A stretch of DNA of 64,000 nt from Gemmata massiliana (lineage in GTDB: Bacteria > Planctomycetota > Planctomycetia > Gemmatales > Gemmataceae). The position numbers and the translations under genes are program-made. Below are positions 19,594-28,843 of the stretch, piece by piece. The notes beneath the pieces were generated by a model. The model saw only the letters and a list, made by a program, of their open reading frames with translations, was not told the origin of the DNA and did not search any database. The DNA lies in assembly GCA_000531095.1 (NCBI GenBank), contig HG799463.1:1108543-1172542 (forward strand). The letters run 5' to 3'. Every line of letters begins with the position of its first letter. Positions within the stretch are counted from its first letter, which is position 1.

Positions 19594-20046
19594 CCATTCG
19601 CAACGTACCCCCGCCGGCCAGGGCGGAGCCGCGCAGACCCCAGATCCAACCAGACCTCTTCACCGGCGCTCAAAGCCTCTACCATCCTCACGGACCAGTT
19701 CACTCGCGGTCCAAAAGTTGAGGAGTCACAAACATTTAGAGCTATCGGTGGTTGCGCAGTCGACTATAAAAGGCAATCAAATTCGCTGTTCCAACCGGGG
19801 TTCTGCTCCTTCTGGCGATTGTAACTCGCGTGTAACGCCCGGAAGTCACAACCGATGTTGTAATCCGGTGGTCTGTGTGTTGGGGTAATGCGTTAGAATA
19901 GGGTTGTGTTTCGAGTTCGAGGTGTCCCGATCTCGGCCTGATCCAGAAGACAAGACTCCAGCCCGCTGCGGCGTCTTCGGTGTTCAATCGGTAACTCGGA
20001 ACCTGGAACCCGGAATACGAATCTTCGCTCCGCCCCGGAACAGCGA
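19594..20046. other. Intergenic region, 453 bp
   Basis: No gene or RNA recognised. It carries a short GGAACCTGGAACCCGGAA repeat (about 19994-20014) akin to the cluster at 17861. The promoter of the WD40 kinase gene should be here. Confidence 0.4.
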
Positions 20047-22080
20047 ATGACCACGCGACGCCTCACATGCCCCTGCGGAAACGCCTGGGATCACCCGGTT
20101 ACCGAACCGGTCCCGGGCGACGTGCGTCTGATCTGCCCCGCCTGCACGATCGCGGGCGAAAATACGCGCCACCCCGAATCGTCCCCCAATGACGACGCTC
20201 CCCCGTCCGGTACCGTGGTGACCAACGCCGAGGCCGCCGCGAACGCCGAGCGCCTGCGCCGCGAGGCCGCCCAAGCGATCGGTCCCGGGCGCATCATCTC
20301 CGGCTACGAGATCATCGGGGAGATCAACCGCGGCGGTATGGGCGTGATCTACAAGGCGCGCCAGCCCGGAGTGAACCGGCTCGTGGCACTGAAGGTGATC
20401 GCGCCCGGCAAGCTCGACCAACCCGGCACCCGCGCCCGGTTCAAGCGCGAAGTACGAGCGTCCGGGCGGCTCAGCGACCCGTGCATCGTCACCGTCTTCC
20501 AGACCGAACTGGACGGCCCGATCCCGTTCGTCGCGATGGAGTACGTGCCGGGCATCGACCTGTTCCGCCTCGTGCGCCAGACCGGGCCACTCCCGGTGGT
20601 CGACGTCGTGTACTACGCGCGCCAGGTCGCCGAGGGGCTCCAGCACGCCTACGAGGTTCACCTCGTTCACCGCGACATCAAGCCTTCCAACTTGATGGTC
20701 AGCCCGTCCCCTCTCGCACCGGCCGAGGGACGCACCGGTCGACTGCCGAAGGTGAAGGTTCTCGACATGGGGCTGGCACGGGTCGTTGACAACAGTCACT
20801 CGGACCCGGAAACGGACGACCTCACGCTCCCGGGGGTGTTCGTCGGTACGCCGGATTACGTCGCGCCCGAACAGGCCGAAAACCCGCGCGCCGCGGACAC
20901 CCGGTCCGATCTCTACAGCCTCGGCGGGGCGATGTACTACTGCCTCACGGGGGAGGTGCCGTTTCCGGGCAAGACGCTGGCCGCGAAGCTCCGCAAGCAG
21001 CTCACCGAACCACCGCCCTCGGCCGCAGCCAAGCGCTCCGACGTGCCCGTCGCGGTGGACGCCGTCATCCGCAAGTTGATGGCACTCGACCCAAATGACC
21101 GTTACCAGACCCCGGCCGAACTCATGGCCGTGCTCGACGCGGTCCTGAAAGAGGCACCGCCGAAAACGGGCGCCAAGGCCGCGCCGACGGTCTCATCGGT
21201 GTTCGCCAAAGCACACGACGGCGGCGTCAACGCGATGGCCCCCGCCCCGGACGGCTCGTACCTCCTCACCGGGGGCGGCGACAGCGTGCTGAAATTCTGG
21301 CACCCCGGAACGCTGAAAGAACTCCGCACGATTACCGGTGACATCGGCGCGATCGAGCACCTCGTGATCGCCCCGACCGGCAAGTGGGCCGCAACATGCG
21401 CAATTCGCTTGAGCGCGTCCGATATGGGTGTGCAGTTGTGGGATCTGAATACGGGGAGCGAGGGGAAGCGGTTCCGCGGGCCGACGGACAACATCTCCGG
21501 CGTCGCGATCTCGCCCGACGGCAAGGGCGTCGCAGCCGCGAGCGCTGACAAGATGGTGTGGCTGTGGTTGCGCGACGCGACCGGGCCGACGACGGCGTGC
21601 ATCAAGGGGCACACGGGAGCGGTGACGGCGGTCGCGTTCGTGGCCACCGATTCGCTCCTCTCGTCCGGGGTCGACGGTACCGTGCGCCAGTGGGATCTGA
21701 AAACGGGCAAGACGAAGGGTACACTCTCGGCCCCGGTCGGACCGATCGCGGCGCTCGCGTTCGCGGCCAAGCGCGTGGCCGTGGCGGGGCGTGATGGGCT
21801 GGCGATTCGGCAGCCGGGCGCGGCGACGTTCCAGAAGTTCACCGGGCACGACGGCTCGGTGTCGTGTTGCGCCCTGATGCCCGACGGCACACTTCTCGCG
21901 AGCGGCGGCACGGACCACACGGTCCGCGTGTACCGCGTCGAAGACGGCCTGCAACTCGCGACCTACACCGGGCACGACAAACCGGTGCGCTCGGTCGCGT
22001 TCGCTCCGACCGGCGACGCGGTCTACTCCGGCGACGTGGGCGGGATTCTGCGCCGCTGGCCGGTTCCCAAGGCAAAGTGA
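20047..22080 (+). CDS. Ser/Thr protein kinase with C-terminal WD40 repeats
   Basis: A 677-residue protein in three parts. An N-terminal zinc-ribbon-like element (CPCGNAW and CPAC, residues 9-40) precedes the kinase domain at about 90-375: GGMGVIYKA (glycine loop), VALKVI (catalytic Lys), HRDIKPSN (catalytic loop), DMG in place of DFG, and APEQ. From about 390 to the end there are six to seven WD40-like repeats (HDGGVNAMAPAPDG, GHTGAVTAVAF, GHDGSVSCCALMPDG, GHDKPVRSVAFAPTGDA), likely a beta-propeller for ligand or partner binding. No transmembrane segment. Planctomycetes have many such kinases. The target is unknown; the SMI1 protein gene follows 55 bp downstream. Confidence 0.93.
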   Translation: MTTRRLTCPCGNAWDHPVTEPVPGDVRLICPACTIAGENTRHPESSPNDDAPPSGTVVTNAEAAANAERLRREAAQAIGPGRIISGYEIIGEINRGGMGVIYKARQPGVNRLVALKVIAPGKLDQPGTRARFKREVRASGRLSDPCIVTVFQTELDGPIPFVAMEYVPGIDLFRLVRQTGPLPVVDVVYYARQVAEGLQHAYEVHLVHRDIKPSNLMVSPSPLAPAEGRTGRLPKVKVLDMGLARVVDNSHSDPETDDLTLPGVFVGTPDYVAPEQAENPRAADTRSDLYSLGGAMYYCLTGEVPFPGKTLAAKLRKQLTEPPPSAAAKRSDVPVAVDAVIRKLMALDPNDRYQTPAELMAVLDAVLKEAPPKTGAKAAPTVSSVFAKAHDGGVNAMAPAPDGSYLLTGGGDSVLKFWHPGTLKELRTITGDIGAIEHLVIAPTGKWAATCAIRLSASDMGVQLWDLNTGSEGKRFRGPTDNISGVAISPDGKGVAAASADKMVWLWLRDATGPTTACIKGHTGAVTAVAFVATDSLLSSGVDGTVRQWDLKTGKTKGTLSAPVGPIAALAFAAKRVAVAGRDGLAIRQPGAATFQKFTGHDGSVSCCALMPDGTLLASGGTDHTVRVYRVEDGLQLATYTGHDKPVRSVAFAPTGDAVYSGDVGGILRRWPVPKAK

Positions 22081-22135
22081 GCCGACCGCCCCCTTCGGTA
22101 GCCGCTCCGAGGGGAATTCCATCCGCGGAGACCGC

Positions 22136-23650
22136 ATGTCGACCCGCGCCAAAATCCACGACACACTCGAGCGCCTGGAACGCTGGCTCCGCGAGCACCA
22201 GCCCGCGCTCCTCGCGGCGATGCGCCCCGGCGCGACCGACACCGAACTCGACGACCTCGAACGCGCCATCGGCCGCCAACTCCCGGACGACGTCCGCGCG
22301 TTCTACCGCTGGCGCGGGGGCATCGCGAAAGCCGATCACCTCGAACCCAACGGCTGGTACGAAGGACCGGACGGCCCGTTCTGGGGTAGACCAATGACGC
22401 TGTCGGAAATCCGAAGCGAGTACGAGGAGTGTTGCGGATATTGGGAGCGCGACTGGCAAAACTGGCAAAATCTGGCGCGGGAACGTGGAAGCGCACCCAA
22501 GCCCGGTTGGTGGCACCCGGCGTGGGTACCGATATTCGATGTCAATTTTGGCCCGCAACTGCTGTGCGTGGATACGGAGGGAGTATGGACGGGTGTGCGG
22601 GGGCAGGTCATCTATTTCGATAATAAATCGGACCCGCGAACAATTGACGCCGCCGGCCTCGGTGATCTGCTGCGAGTTTTCACACGCAGTTTGGAACGAA
22701 AACGAACTTTTGAAGACACCATTGATCCAGAAACCCGGCTAGACGACGCGCGCAGCGCTTCTCCCGTTGGCTACCCACAGTACCGAAACGCGACCGAAGA
22801 GCCCACCATTCCAGAGGTGCAGCAAAATGCCCCGGTGGTAACAACGAGACCGGACCCTGGGGCATTCCGAGTTGGCGATACGGTCCGTCTTCTCGAAGGA
22901 GCATTCCACGAGAGTGAAGGCAAAATTAAGCGACTCGAAGCTGGTTCGTGGCGGGTGACGGTCACACTTATATTCTGGGGACGACCACTCGATATTGAAG
23001 CAGAATACTGGCAAATCCAATTAGTTGAGAAGACGGAACAAGAACCCTCAGTGGGTGAATGGAACGAACTAACCGAAGACACGGAACTATTCGCACACCT
23101 GGGCTTTGGCCCCAGTATTCGGAAACTGCGACTGTTCGTTACAGCGTGCTATCGAGTAATCTACCTGCGCGACTGGCCGGAAGCGGCGGAACCTCTGTGT
23201 AACACGCTGGAAGAGATGGCGAACGGTCATCAGAATTTTACGGCTCTTCACGACGCGCTCGATGACCTTTGGCAAAGTATTCGGATCAACAACAATCACC
23301 ACCCCACCGTTCTGAAAGATCTACTCGCATCTTGCCCTCCTCCGTTGGGTCGCGGAGAACCCCTTGAAGCTCACGCGCCGAGGAAGCGTGGCTCCACGGA
23401 TCTCATCCGCGAAATCTTCCCCAATCCCTTCGTGCCCCCTCGCCTTGATCCCGCTTGGCGCACGGCGGATGTCGTCGCGTTGGCGCAGGGCATTTACGAC
23501 GACCGCGCGTTCGAGCGGATGCCGATCTTGGCCGACGCACTGCAAGAAGCCGGGTGCGATAATGCCGACATCCTGACCCACTGTCGCGACGCCAACCAGG
23601 TTCATGTTCGAGGATGTTGGGCGCTCGACCTATGCCTTGGCCTTGAGTGA
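22136..23650 (+). CDS. SMI1/KNR4-family protein fused to a KOW-like segment and a repeat-companion C-terminus
   Basis: A 504-residue modular protein. Residues 1-190 are an SMI1/KNR4 fold (LERLERWLREHQPALLAAMRPG, GGIAKADHLEPNGWYEG, PAWVPIFDVNFGPQLLCVDTE). Residues 240-300 read FRVGDTVRLLEGAFHESEG, GSWRVTVTLIFWG, QIQLVEK, matching a NusG-type KOW motif. Residues 450-504 (VVALAQGIYDDRAFERMPI, ADALQEAGCDNADILTHC, VRGCWALDLCLG) match a C-terminal module frequent in Gemmata proteins that carry TIGR02996-type repeats. SMI1/KNR4 proteins are known as immunity proteins of polymorphic toxins; no toxin is adjacent. Bases 22540-23340 are markedly richer in A/T than the ends, which suggests a patchwork origin. 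Confidence 0.75.
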   Translation: MSTRAKIHDTLERLERWLREHQPALLAAMRPGATDTELDDLERAIGRQLPDDVRAFYRWRGGIAKADHLEPNGWYEGPDGPFWGRPMTLSEIRSEYEECCGYWERDWQNWQNLARERGSAPKPGWWHPAWVPIFDVNFGPQLLCVDTEGVWTGVRGQVIYFDNKSDPRTIDAAGLGDLLRVFTRSLERKRTFEDTIDPETRLDDARSASPVGYPQYRNATEEPTIPEVQQNAPVVTTRPDPGAFRVGDTVRLLEGAFHESEGKIKRLEAGSWRVTVTLIFWGRPLDIEAEYWQIQLVEKTEQEPSVGEWNELTEDTELFAHLGFGPSIRKLRLFVTACYRVIYLRDWPEAAEPLCNTLEEMANGHQNFTALHDALDDLWQSIRINNNHHPTVLKDLLASCPPPLGRGEPLEAHAPRKRGSTDLIREIFPNPFVPPRLDPAWRTADVVALAQGIYDDRAFERMPILADALQEAGCDNADILTHCRDANQVHVRGCWALDLCLGLE

Positions 23651-23684
23651 TACTGCGGCAAGATCGATCTACCACAACCCAAAC

Positions 23685-23806
23685 CGCGGTAGCGGCATCG
23701 AGAAGGTTCGGTGGGTGGTTGAGCGTACCAACCGTTGGATCACGAGGCCGCGAAAGCTCCGGAGGTGCTACAACCGATCCGGAGTGGTGTTGGTTCGATC
23801 GTATTG
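23685..23806 (+). pseudogene. IS5-like transposase remnant (C-terminal fragment)
   Basis: The plus-strand frame reads NRGSGIEKVRWVVERTNRWI then RKLRRCYNRS. VRWVVERT..W....RKLR is the conserved end of an IS5-family transposase, with the VER Glu of the DDE triad. Only about 40 codons remain. It overlaps, on the opposite strand, the last codons of the aminotransferase gene, so the insertion probably replaced that gene's original 3' end. Confidence 0.7.
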
Positions 23807-25097
23807 AGGACGCCGTCGAGGATCGTGAGAGCGATGTCTACCTGGGTCGCGGAAATGCACAGCGGCGGGCAGAAGCGGAGCGCCGTTTCGCCACACCCGA
23901 GGAGGAGCAGCCCGCGCTCGAACGCGGTCTGAATCACCTTTTCCCGGGCAGCACCCGACGGGAGATCGGCCGCGGTCATGAGACCCAGCCCGCGCACGTT
24001 GGTCAGCCCGGCGTGCTTCTGGGACAGCTCGCGCAACCCGACCCGGAGATGTTCCCCGCGGATAGTTGCGTTCGCCATGTACTCGCGTTCGAGTAACTCG
24101 ATACTCGCGAGCGCGGCCCGGCAACTCACGGGATTCCCACCGAACGTGCTCGCGTGGCTACCGGGGGCCAGTCCATAACTTCGGCCTTCGCGATGATCGC
24201 ACCCAGCGGCATCCCGGACGCGATCCCCTTCGCAGAGCAGATGATGTCCGGTTCCACGCCGTAGTGTTCCACCGCGAACATCTTCCCAGTGCGGCCCATC
24301 CCCGATTGCACTTCATCGACCACCAGCAAAATGCCGTGCTTGTCGCACAGCGCACGCAGCGCGGGGAGGCACCCTTGCGGGATGGGGTGGTAGCCGCCCT
24401 CGCCCTGGATCGGCTCGACGAAGATCGCCGCGACTTCTTCCGGCGGGCAGGTCCGTTTGAAGATCGTGTCTTCGACATTCGCGATGAGCCGGCACTTGTC
24501 GGCGCAGGTTCCGCCCTCGGGACAGGCGCGCGGGAAATCGACGTGGTGAATGTCCGGTACGAGGGGGGAGAACCCGCGCCGGTGAACGAGTTTCGAGCCG
24601 GAGAGCGACATCGCCCCGTAAGTGCGGCCGTGGAACGCGCCGAAGAACGCGACCACGCGGTTCCGCTCCGTGTGCCAGCGGGCGAGCTTCAGCGCGCCCT
24701 CAATCGCTTCCGCGCCGCTGTTCGCGAAGAACACCTTCTTGGGGCTGGGACCGGGGGCGATCTTCGCGAGCTTCTCGGCGAGGTCGATTTGCGGGCGGTA
24801 GTAGAAGTCGGTGCCGCTCATGTGGAGCAGTTTCGCGGCCTGGTCCTGAATGGCAGCCACGACTTCCGGGTGGCAGTGGCCGGTGTTCGTGACCGCGATG
24901 CCCGCGGTGAAATCGAGGAACAGGTTGCCGTCCACGTCCCGGATCACGGACCCGCTCCCGACGTCGACGAACAACGGGTACATCGGCGTGTACGACGGCG
25001 AGACGTACAGCTTGTCGCGCGCGAGCATCTCCGCCCCGTTCGGCCCCGGGAGCGGCGTGCGGATATCGGGCACCGTCAGGTGATCGAACTGGAACAT
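23740..25097 (-). CDS. Class III PLP aminotransferase (acetylornithine / 4-aminobutyrate / lysine type), one frameshift at about 24162
   Basis: Two frames form one gene. The 5' part (start 25097) has YPLFVDVGSGSVIRDVDGN, FANSGAEAIEGALKLAR (PLP phosphate site), FHGRTYGAMSLSGSK, VEPIQGEGGY, LVVDEVQSGMGRTGK and CSAKGIASGMPLGAI with the PLP lysine. At about 24162 a missing base ends that frame; the family sequence resumes in the next as HASTFGGNPVSCRAALASI, VRGLGLM and LRFCPPL. Inserting one base in the CC run at 24161-24162 restores GSHASTFGGNP. The last residues (LRIGCSTSGAFAAS) come from an IS remnant. Together with the aldehyde dehydrogenase upstream it fits transamination of an omega-amino acid (lysine, ornithine or GABA) and oxidation of the semialdehyde. 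Confidence 0.85.
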
Positions 25098-25196
25098 GAG
25101 AGTCTCCAGGCGAACCCCGCCCGCAAGGGCGGTGGGTGTTGAATTGGCGAGTCGGAACCGCTCGCGCGGGCGAACCGAATCTGAGCCCGACTGTGT

Positions 25197-25598
25197 TTAT
25201 CCGATCAGACCTAACGAATGTGCAATGACCCAGCTACCTGCCAGGATGAGAACCCCAGCGTTACTGAGCGTTATCAGGTAGTGGATCGCCGTAACTTCAC
25301 GGGTAGCCGTGAACCGATCCGCAAACCCGAATCGCTCGCGCTGCCATTGGGACGCCCGGCGCAAATCTTCAGCGGCGCTGCGAAGTACCACAAGGGTGTA
25401 CACACCCGCCAGGCACAAACACCCACCGGGCAAAACTCGGTGCCAAGTCGGGAACATGTTATAACTGACAAAAAGCCCGCGCGCCATGAGTAACACGAAC
25501 GCGCACATCACCAAGGCGTACACGCCCTTCAAACCCGCCCAGCGCCACGCGAATGGATTTGGTTTAACTTCGCGCCGCGTCCCCGTTTGTCTATTCAC
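25197..25598 (-). CDS. Hypothetical membrane protein
   Basis: A 133-residue protein with three to four predicted membrane helices: about residues 22-45 (LKGVYALVMCAFVLLMARG), 55-73 (VLPGGCLCLAGVYTLVVL) and 105-130 (LITLSNAGVLILAGSWVIA). A charged loop (DLRRASQWQRERFG) lies between the second and third. No family was recognised. It sits 12 bp downstream of the small ALDH-coupled gene on the same strand, so it is probably part of the same transcript as the dehydrogenase and aminotransferase. Confidence 0.6.
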   Translation of the reverse strand: MNRQTGTRREVKPNPFAWRWAGLKGVYALVMCAFVLLMARGLFVSYNMFPTWHRVLPGGCLCLAGVYTLVVLRSAAEDLRRASQWQRERFGFADRFTATREVTAIHYLITLSNAGVLILAGSWVIAHSLGLIG

Positions 25599-25610
25599 GC
25601 CAGCCCCAAG

Positions 25611-25934
25611 TTATTTCGTTCGCCCTACAATCATTTCCCAGCCTTGTGCGGAGTGGTAGAACCCAAACGTTACCTCGTTATCAAAGTGCTGGTGATCCAG
25701 TTGCGATTCCGGAGCAGCGAGCGCAAGCAGCCACGTGGCCAGTGCCGTCAACCCTTCGCGATTCGCGGTAATGCACACCTGCTTTGGTTGAGACGAAATC
25801 GACCTCGAAGCGACTGTGGAATCTGGTTCGTGGACCGATAGTTCCAGGTGCGCACGGGCCGGTACATCGAGGATCGGACACCCGTGCTCATTCCACACCA
25901 GCGGGACGGTGACAACTTTGCTCGGGCCGCTCAC
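25611..25934 (-). CDS. Hypothetical protein coupled to the aldehyde dehydrogenase gene
   Basis: About 107 residues. A GTG start at 25934 overlaps the dehydrogenase stop (GTGA), which indicates translational coupling; an ATG farther upstream in the same frame would lie inside the dehydrogenase gene. The protein (VSGPSKVVTVPLVWNEHGCP, then LELSVHEPDS and VTFGFYHSAQGWEMIVGR) looks like a small beta-rich domain. No family recognised. Its role may be auxiliary to the semialdehyde oxidation step, but that rests only on position. Confidence 0.6.
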   Translation of the reverse strand: MSGPSKVVTVPLVWNEHGCPILDVPARAHLELSVHEPDSTVASRSISSQPKQVCITANREGLTALATWLLALAAPESQLDHQHFDNEVTFGFYHSAQGWEMIVGRTK

Positions 25935-27433
25935 GCCGGCCCTCCGTCGATCGCGGTCGTAAGCCCTTGGGCCATCTTGATGTCGGTGCCGTGGTTCACG
26001 GTCCACGCGGTCTTGTGCGTGACGGCTTCGATGAGCGCTGCAGCTGACGGGTGGCCGTTACCGCTCTTTTTTACGCCGCCGAATGGCAGGTGAACTTCCG
26101 CGCCGATCGACGGTAGGTTCACGTAGCCCATGCCGTATTCGCACTCGTCGCGGAAGAACCGCATCCGCCGGTAACTCTCGGTGATGACCGCCATCGAGAG
26201 GCCGTATTCCGTGTCGTTGTAAATGCGCGCCGCGTCCTCGTCGGTTTTGAACGGGATCAGCGCGACGTGCGGCCCGAACACCTCCTCATGCGTGACGCGG
26301 AGGTTCGGCTTCGCGTCGGTGCGGTACACGAACGGCGGCAGGAAGCACCCGTTCCCGTTCGCCGGTTGGTCGGGCGCCAGCAGTATCTCCACGCCCTCGG
26401 ACTTCGCGAGCGCGTTGTAGCTCAAGACCTTTTCGACCCCTTTGCGGTTCACGAGCGGTCCCGCAAAGTTCTTCGGGTCGAGCGGGTCGCCGAAGCGCAG
26501 TCGTTTCGCGGTGTCCACGAACGCTTTTGCGTAGCGGTCCATGAACGACTCGTGGACGATGATGCGGCTCGCGGAGACGCACCGCTGACCGGTCGTTTTG
26601 AACGCGCTGAGAATACCCGCGTTCACGGCTAAATCGAACCGCGCGTCATCACACACGATGACCGCGTTCTTCCCGCCCATTTCGGCCGCGACGATGCGGT
26701 CCGGAAGGGCCGCCGAGAGTTCCTGAATGCGCCGGCCCACCGCGTAGCTGCCGGTGAAACACACCACATTCACGCCGGGGTTCTTCACCAGTGCTTCGCC
26801 GACTGTGCCGCTACCCTGAACCAAGTTCACGGTCCCACCGGGGAACCCGGCTTCCGCGAACAGTTCGACCAGCCGTTGTGCGATTCCCGGAGTTTCCTCG
26901 CTCGGTTTGAACACGCACGTGTTGCCTTCCAGCAAACTCGGGCCGAGCATCCACAGCGGCACCGCGAACGGGAAGTTCCACGGCGTTACCACTGCGACGA
27001 CGCCCCACGGCTTTCGGCGCGTGAATGCGTCCTTTTCGGCGATCTCAGATGCGACTACTTCGCCGTACACGCCGGTGCGACCCGAGCCGAACACCCACTG
27101 CACCATGTGCAGCCCTTCGATCACCTCGGCGCGGCACTCGGTGACGTTCTTGCCGCACTCACGGGCCATCAACGTGGCCAGGGCGTCGGTATCGCGCTTG
27201 ATGAGCTGCGCCAGCCGATCGAAGCACTCGGCGCGGAGGATACGCGACGTTCGGCGCCACCCGGGGAAGGCGTCGCGTGCGGAACTGACTGCGGACGCGA
27301 CCTCTTCCGGCGTTGCGTTCGGGAACGTGCCCACCACTTCGTCGAGTTTCGCCGGGTTCAGGTCCGCGAAATCGTCTCGCGGCGCGAGCCACTCGCCGCC
27401 GACGAACAGGCGGCCGGAAACGGGACTGGTCAT
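25931..27433 (-). CDS. Aldehyde dehydrogenase (semialdehyde dehydrogenase type)
   Basis: A 500-residue NAD(P)-dependent ALDH. Visible are PWNFPFAVPLWMLGPSLLEGN (cofactor site), FTGSYAVGRRI (nucleotide-binding turn), EMGGKNAVI (general-base Glu), TTGQRCVSASR (nucleophile Cys) and EVFGPHVALIPF. The ATG at 27433 has GAGGGGGTGAG upstream and begins MTSPVSGRL; longer starts run into noncoding sequence. The ending (PFGGVKKSGNGHPSAAALIE) is closest to semialdehyde dehydrogenases of the ALDH7 or succinate-semialdehyde type. With the aminotransferase downstream it may oxidise the semialdehyde from lysine or GABA transamination. The substrate is inferred from context only. Confidence 0.9.
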   Translation of the reverse strand: MTSPVSGRLFVGGEWLAPRDDFADLNPAKLDEVVGTFPNATPEEVASAVSSARDAFPGWRRTSRILRAECFDRLAQLIKRDTDALATLMARECGKNVTECRAEVIEGLHMVQWVFGSGRTGVYGEVVASEIAEKDAFTRRKPWGVVAVVTPWNFPFAVPLWMLGPSLLEGNTCVFKPSEETPGIAQRLVELFAEAGFPGGTVNLVQGSGTVGEALVKNPGVNVVCFTGSYAVGRRIQELSAALPDRIVAAEMGGKNAVIVCDDARFDLAVNAGILSAFKTTGQRCVSASRIIVHESFMDRYAKAFVDTAKRLRFGDPLDPKNFAGPLVNRKGVEKVLSYNALAKSEGVEILLAPDQPANGNGCFLPPFVYRTDAKPNLRVTHEEVFGPHVALIPFKTDEDAARIYNDTEYGLSMAVITESYRRMRFFRDECEYGMGYVNLPSIGAEVHLPFGGVKKSGNGHPSAAALIEAVTHKTAWTVNHGTDIKMAQGLTTAIDGGPA

Positions 27434-27626
27434 GGCACTCACCCCCTCAACGACGTGACGCTGCATTCTACGCCAATCTGGTTCGCAGTTTCCACCCTGT
27501 GCTGCGAACGAATGTTCCCTCCGAAATCGGAGCGAATAACTCGGACGGCTTCCCCTCGGGGCGAATGACGGTGTTTCTGTGGCCTGCGTATAATTCAAAG
27601 ATGTGGGACATTATCGAGGAATCTTC

Positions 27627-28826
27627 ATGTCGGAAACGACGGAACTGATCGTTGGCTCTCAACCGTGGGCACTGACGGTGCCGGCCGAACGCGCGGCGGC
27701 CGTTCGGCGTGCGCCCGTCACTGCGCCCGCTGGTTCGCCGCAGGAACTCGTTCGGGCGGCGCTCGAAAAACCGTTCAACTTCGAGCCGCTCCGCCGGGCG
27801 CTCACGCCGGATGACCGTGTCGCGATCGTTATTGACCCCCGGCTCCCGCACTTCACCGAGATGTTGGTGGAGGTGCTTCGGCACGTCGGCACCGCGGGAA
27901 TCGCCCCGACCGCGATCACGATCGTTTCGCCGCCGAACGCGCCGCAAATGTGGATCGATGAACTACCCGACGAGTTCGCGGACGTGACGGCCGAAACGCA
28001 CGACCCGGCCACCGAGCCGAAGCTCATGTATGTGGCGACCACGAACGGCGGGCGCCGCGTGTACCTGAACCGCTCGGTTGCGGAAGCGGACTTCACGATC
28101 GTGCTCGCAGGGCGCCGGTACGATCCACACGTCGGCTACGCAGGCGCGGAAACCGCTCTCTTCCCGGCGCTCTCGAACGAAGAAACGCGGGCCGCTTTCC
28201 TGGGCGAATTCACATCGTCCGCGCCGACCGGGAACCGCGAAACGGAAGCCGCCGAGGTCGCGTGGTTGCTCGGTACCCCGTTCTTGATTCAAGTGATTGA
28301 GGGAGCGGGTGATACGATTCAGGATGTTGTTGCGGGGCTGTTCGACAGCGGAGTGGAGGGTATCCGCCGACAGGATGCGCGGTGGCGCGGCGCGATCGAA
28401 GAAGAAGCCGACACCGTGATCGCGTCCATCAGCGGCGAGCCTGGCACCGTGACCTTTTCGGACCTCGCGAAGGCCGCCGCGACCGCGGCTCGCGCGGTGA
28501 AGAAAGGCGGCCGCATCGCCCTCCTGACGACCGCCGCGCCGGACCTGGGACCGGGGGCCGAACTGCTCCGCAAACTCGACGGCCCGACCGGAGCGAAAAA
28601 GCTCCTCGCCCGGGAGAAGCCCGAGGATTGGGCCGCGGCCAGCCTGTGGGTGTACGCGGCCAAGTCCGCGAGCCTGTTTCTTGCGAGCGACTATCCCGAT
28701 TCCGTGGCGGAAGAACTGTTCGCCACGCCGATTCGCACGCCCTCGGAAGCCCAGCGACTCATCGACATGGGCGGCAGCGTGCTCCTCATCCCCGACGCGC
28801 ACAAGGCAATGATTACGGTGGGGTAA
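27627..28826 (+). CDS. LarA-like (DUF2088, lactate-racemase-family) protein
   Basis: A 399-residue protein with ATG at 27627 and GAGGA 6 bp upstream. The N-terminal half resembles the LarA N-terminal domain (LTPDDRVAIVIDPRLPHFTEM, AITIVSPPNAPQM). The middle has VAEADFTIVLAGRRYDPHVGYAG, where the family has its nickel-pincer cofactor loop; the usual histidines of lactate racemase are only partly present, so racemase activity is not assured. The C-terminal half has KKGGRIALLTTAAPDLGPG and LFLASDYPDSVAEELF. No larB, larC or larE genes are nearby. Divergent from the dehydrogenase gene, 190 bp apart. Confidence 0.75.
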   Translation: MSETTELIVGSQPWALTVPAERAAAVRRAPVTAPAGSPQELVRAALEKPFNFEPLRRALTPDDRVAIVIDPRLPHFTEMLVEVLRHVGTAGIAPTAITIVSPPNAPQMWIDELPDEFADVTAETHDPATEPKLMYVATTNGGRRVYLNRSVAEADFTIVLAGRRYDPHVGYAGAETALFPALSNEETRAAFLGEFTSSAPTGNRETEAAEVAWLLGTPFLIQVIEGAGDTIQDVVAGLFDSGVEGIRRQDARWRGAIEEEADTVIASISGEPGTVTFSDLAKAAATAARAVKKGGRIALLTTAAPDLGPGAELLRKLDGPTGAKKLLAREKPEDWAAASLWVYAAKSASLFLASDYPDSVAEELFATPIRTPSEAQRLIDMGGSVLLIPDAHKAMITVG

Positions 28827-28843
28827 GTGTGTTCGCGCTGGGA

